From Rhodoferax sp. (GTDB lineage Bacteria > Pseudomonadota > Gammaproteobacteria > Burkholderiales > Burkholderiaceae_C), in the NCBI GenBank assembly GCA_013791765.1, contig VMTC01000010.1, positions 1 through 64,000 on the forward strand: 64,000 nucleotides of DNA. Direction: 5' to 3'. This document shows, one piece after another, positions 62,951 through 64,000 of this stretch. Made by a program: the position numbers and the translations under genes. The notes beneath the pieces were generated by a model that had not been told where the DNA came from, made no database searches, and saw nothing but the letters and a program-made list of their open reading frames with translations. Position 1 is the stretch's first letter. Each line of letters begins with the position of its first letter.

Positions 62951-64000
62951 ATGAGCAAGCAATTTGATGTGATCGTTATTGGCGGCGGCCCTGGCGGCTA
63001 TATCGCGGCGATCCGTGCGGCGCAACTGGGCAAGAATGTGGCTTGTGTGGATGAGTGGAAAAACAAGGTGGGCGGCCCGGCGCTGGGGGGCACTTGCACC
63101 AACACCGGCTGTATTCCGTCCAAAGCGCTGCTGCAGTCCTCGGAACACTTTGAGCACGCCGGCCACCACTTTGCCGACCATGGCATCAGCGTCAAGGGCC
63201 TGAGCATGGACAGCGCCAAGATGGTGGCGCGCAAGGATGCCGTGGTCAAGCAGAACAACGATGGCATCTTGTACCTGTTCAAGAAGAACAAGGTCAGCTT
63301 CTTCCATGGGCGTGCGTCGTTTGTGAAAGCAGTGGAGGGCGGCTACGAGATCAAGGTGGCAGGGGCTGCCGAAGAAACGCTGGTGGCTCAGCACGTGATT
63401 GTGGCCACGGGTTCCACCGCCCGGGCGTTGCCGGGTGCGCCGTTTGACGAAACCCAGGTCCTGTCCAACGACGGTGCGCTGGCCATGACGGCCGTGCCGA
63501 AGAAACTGGGCTTGATCGGCTCGGGCGTGATCGGTCTGGAAATGGGATCCGTGTGGCGCCGCTTGGGCTCTGAAGTGACCATTCTGGAAGGGTTGCCGAC
63601 TTTTCTGGGCGCGGTCGATGAGCAGATTGCCAAGGAAGCACACAAAGCGTTCGTCAAGCAAGGCCTCAAAATCGAGCTGGGCGTGACCGTTGGCGAAGTC
63701 AAAGTGGGTAAAAAAGGGGTCAGCGTCGCCTGGACCAATGCCAAGGGCGAAGCACAGAAACTCGACGTGGACAAGCTGATCGTCTCGATTGGCCGCGTCC
63801 CCAACACCGTGGGCTTGAACCCGCAAGCAGTGGGCCTGCAGCTCGACGAGCGCGGTGCCATCGTGGTCGACGGCGATTGCCGCACGAACCTGCCTGGCGT
63901 ATGGGCGGTGGGCGATGTGGTGCGCGGCCCGATGTTGGCGCACAAGGCCGAGGAAGAAGGCGTGGCGGTGGCTGAGCGCATCGCCGGTCAGCATGGCCAT
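62951..64000 (+). CDS. lpdA: Dihydrolipoamide dehydrogenase of the 2-oxoglutarate dehydrogenase complex (cut by window end)
   Basis: The first 350 residues of an E3 flavoprotein of normal length about 475. The N-terminal FAD fold starts FDVIVIGGGPGGYIAAIRAA, the redox disulfide is in GGTCTNTGCIPSKALL, and the NAD-binding fold contains LGLIGSGVIGLEMGSVWRRL. GRVPNTVGL and AVGDVVRGPMLAHKAEEEG follow. It reoxidises the E2 lipoamide with NAD. Its start is ATG at 62951. It lacks an N-terminal lipoyl domain, unlike the decayed copy at 6186. Confidence 0.95.
   Translation, partial: MSKQFDVIVIGGGPGGYIAAIRAAQLGKNVACVDEWKNKVGGPALGGTCTNTGCIPSKALLQSSEHFEHAGHHFADHGISVKGLSMDSAKMVARKDAVVKQNNDGILYLFKKNKVSFFHGRASFVKAVEGGYEIKVAGAAEETLVAQHVIVATGSTARALPGAPFDETQVLSNDGALAMTAVPKKLGLIGSGVIGLEMGSVWRRLGSEVTILEGLPTFLGAVDEQIAKEAHKAFVKQGLKIELGVTVGEVKVGKKGVSVAWTNAKGEAQKLDVDKLIVSIGRVPNTVGLNPQAVGLQLDERGAIVVDGDCRTNLPGVWAVGDVVRGPMLAHKAEEEGVAVAERIAGQHGH

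Noticed and set aside
62924..64000. A long minus-strand open frame at the right edge
   Set aside because: It is the shadow of lpdA, which has clear FAD and redox-disulfide motifs on the plus strand.
1..64000. CRISPR array
   Set aside because: No series of equally spaced direct repeats with spacers and no cas genes are seen.

Overview
This window looks like chromosomal DNA from a betaproteobacterium of the order Burkholderiales, most likely family Comamonadaceae (a Rhodoferax- or Polaromonas-like organism). The evidence is the order hupB, tRNA-Val, ppiD, tRNA-His; an elongation factor P with Arg32 next to earP; an intracellular PHA depolymerase; a small structured leader in front of sucA as known from Burkholderiales; and short dispersed repeats typical of this family. 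The genus is inferred from gene content; no database search was possible.

Layout. 1-2,400: an IclR regulator among mobile-element debris (a small element with inverted ends, a cut-off Cys-rich insertion-sequence protein, a cut-off PIN toxin). 2,400-6,000: a DUF2804 protein behind an unusually long PhoD-type phosphatase. 6,000-10,200: a gene graveyard (decayed pyruvate-dehydrogenase-type lpd, an IS91-type transposase end fused to a folA end) plus a 6-TM channel and an RlpA-like protein. 10,200-14,800: a soluble histidine kinase and a CHASE-PAS-PAS-GGDEF-EAL protein. 14,800-21,200: small conserved genes, rlmB, a lipoprotein, a LOG-family enzyme, the yqjD-yqjE-yqjK stress trio and an adenylate-forming enzyme. 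21,200-25,700: an AMP-phosphorylase-like and PRPP-synthetase-like pair, then efp and earP. 25,600-36,500: uvrC, pgsA, a DMT permease, a tartrate/malate-type dehydrogenase, hupB, two tRNAs, ppiD, pbpG, and leuA with a leader-peptide attenuator. 36,500-45,300: NnrS, a BON lipoprotein, a chemotaxis receptor, an RnfB-like ferredoxin, phaZ and a LigB-type dioxygenase. 43,900-51,400: a compact cluster (PLC/P1-nuclease-like protein, FGGY kinase, GlpD, alkyl-DHAP-synthase-like oxidase) with a divergent AraC regulator. 51,600-56,300: an isochorismatase-like hydrolase, a MacAB-like ABC efflux/FtsX set and a GST. 56,500-64,000: prpE and the 2-oxoglutarate dehydrogenase operon sucA-sucB-lpdA, the last gene cut by the window edge.

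The most notable signal not explained by genes is a family of about 45-50 bp dispersed repeats. I found nine probable copies. Five lie in frame inside genes (two in earP, one each in sucB, rnfB-like and phaZ) and one encodes most of the signal peptide of a lipoprotein. Other points of interest are the leu leader peptide of 17 codons with five Leu codons, the AMP phosphorylase/PRPP synthetase pair joined by a TGATG overlap, and the ether-lipid-like glycerol cluster.
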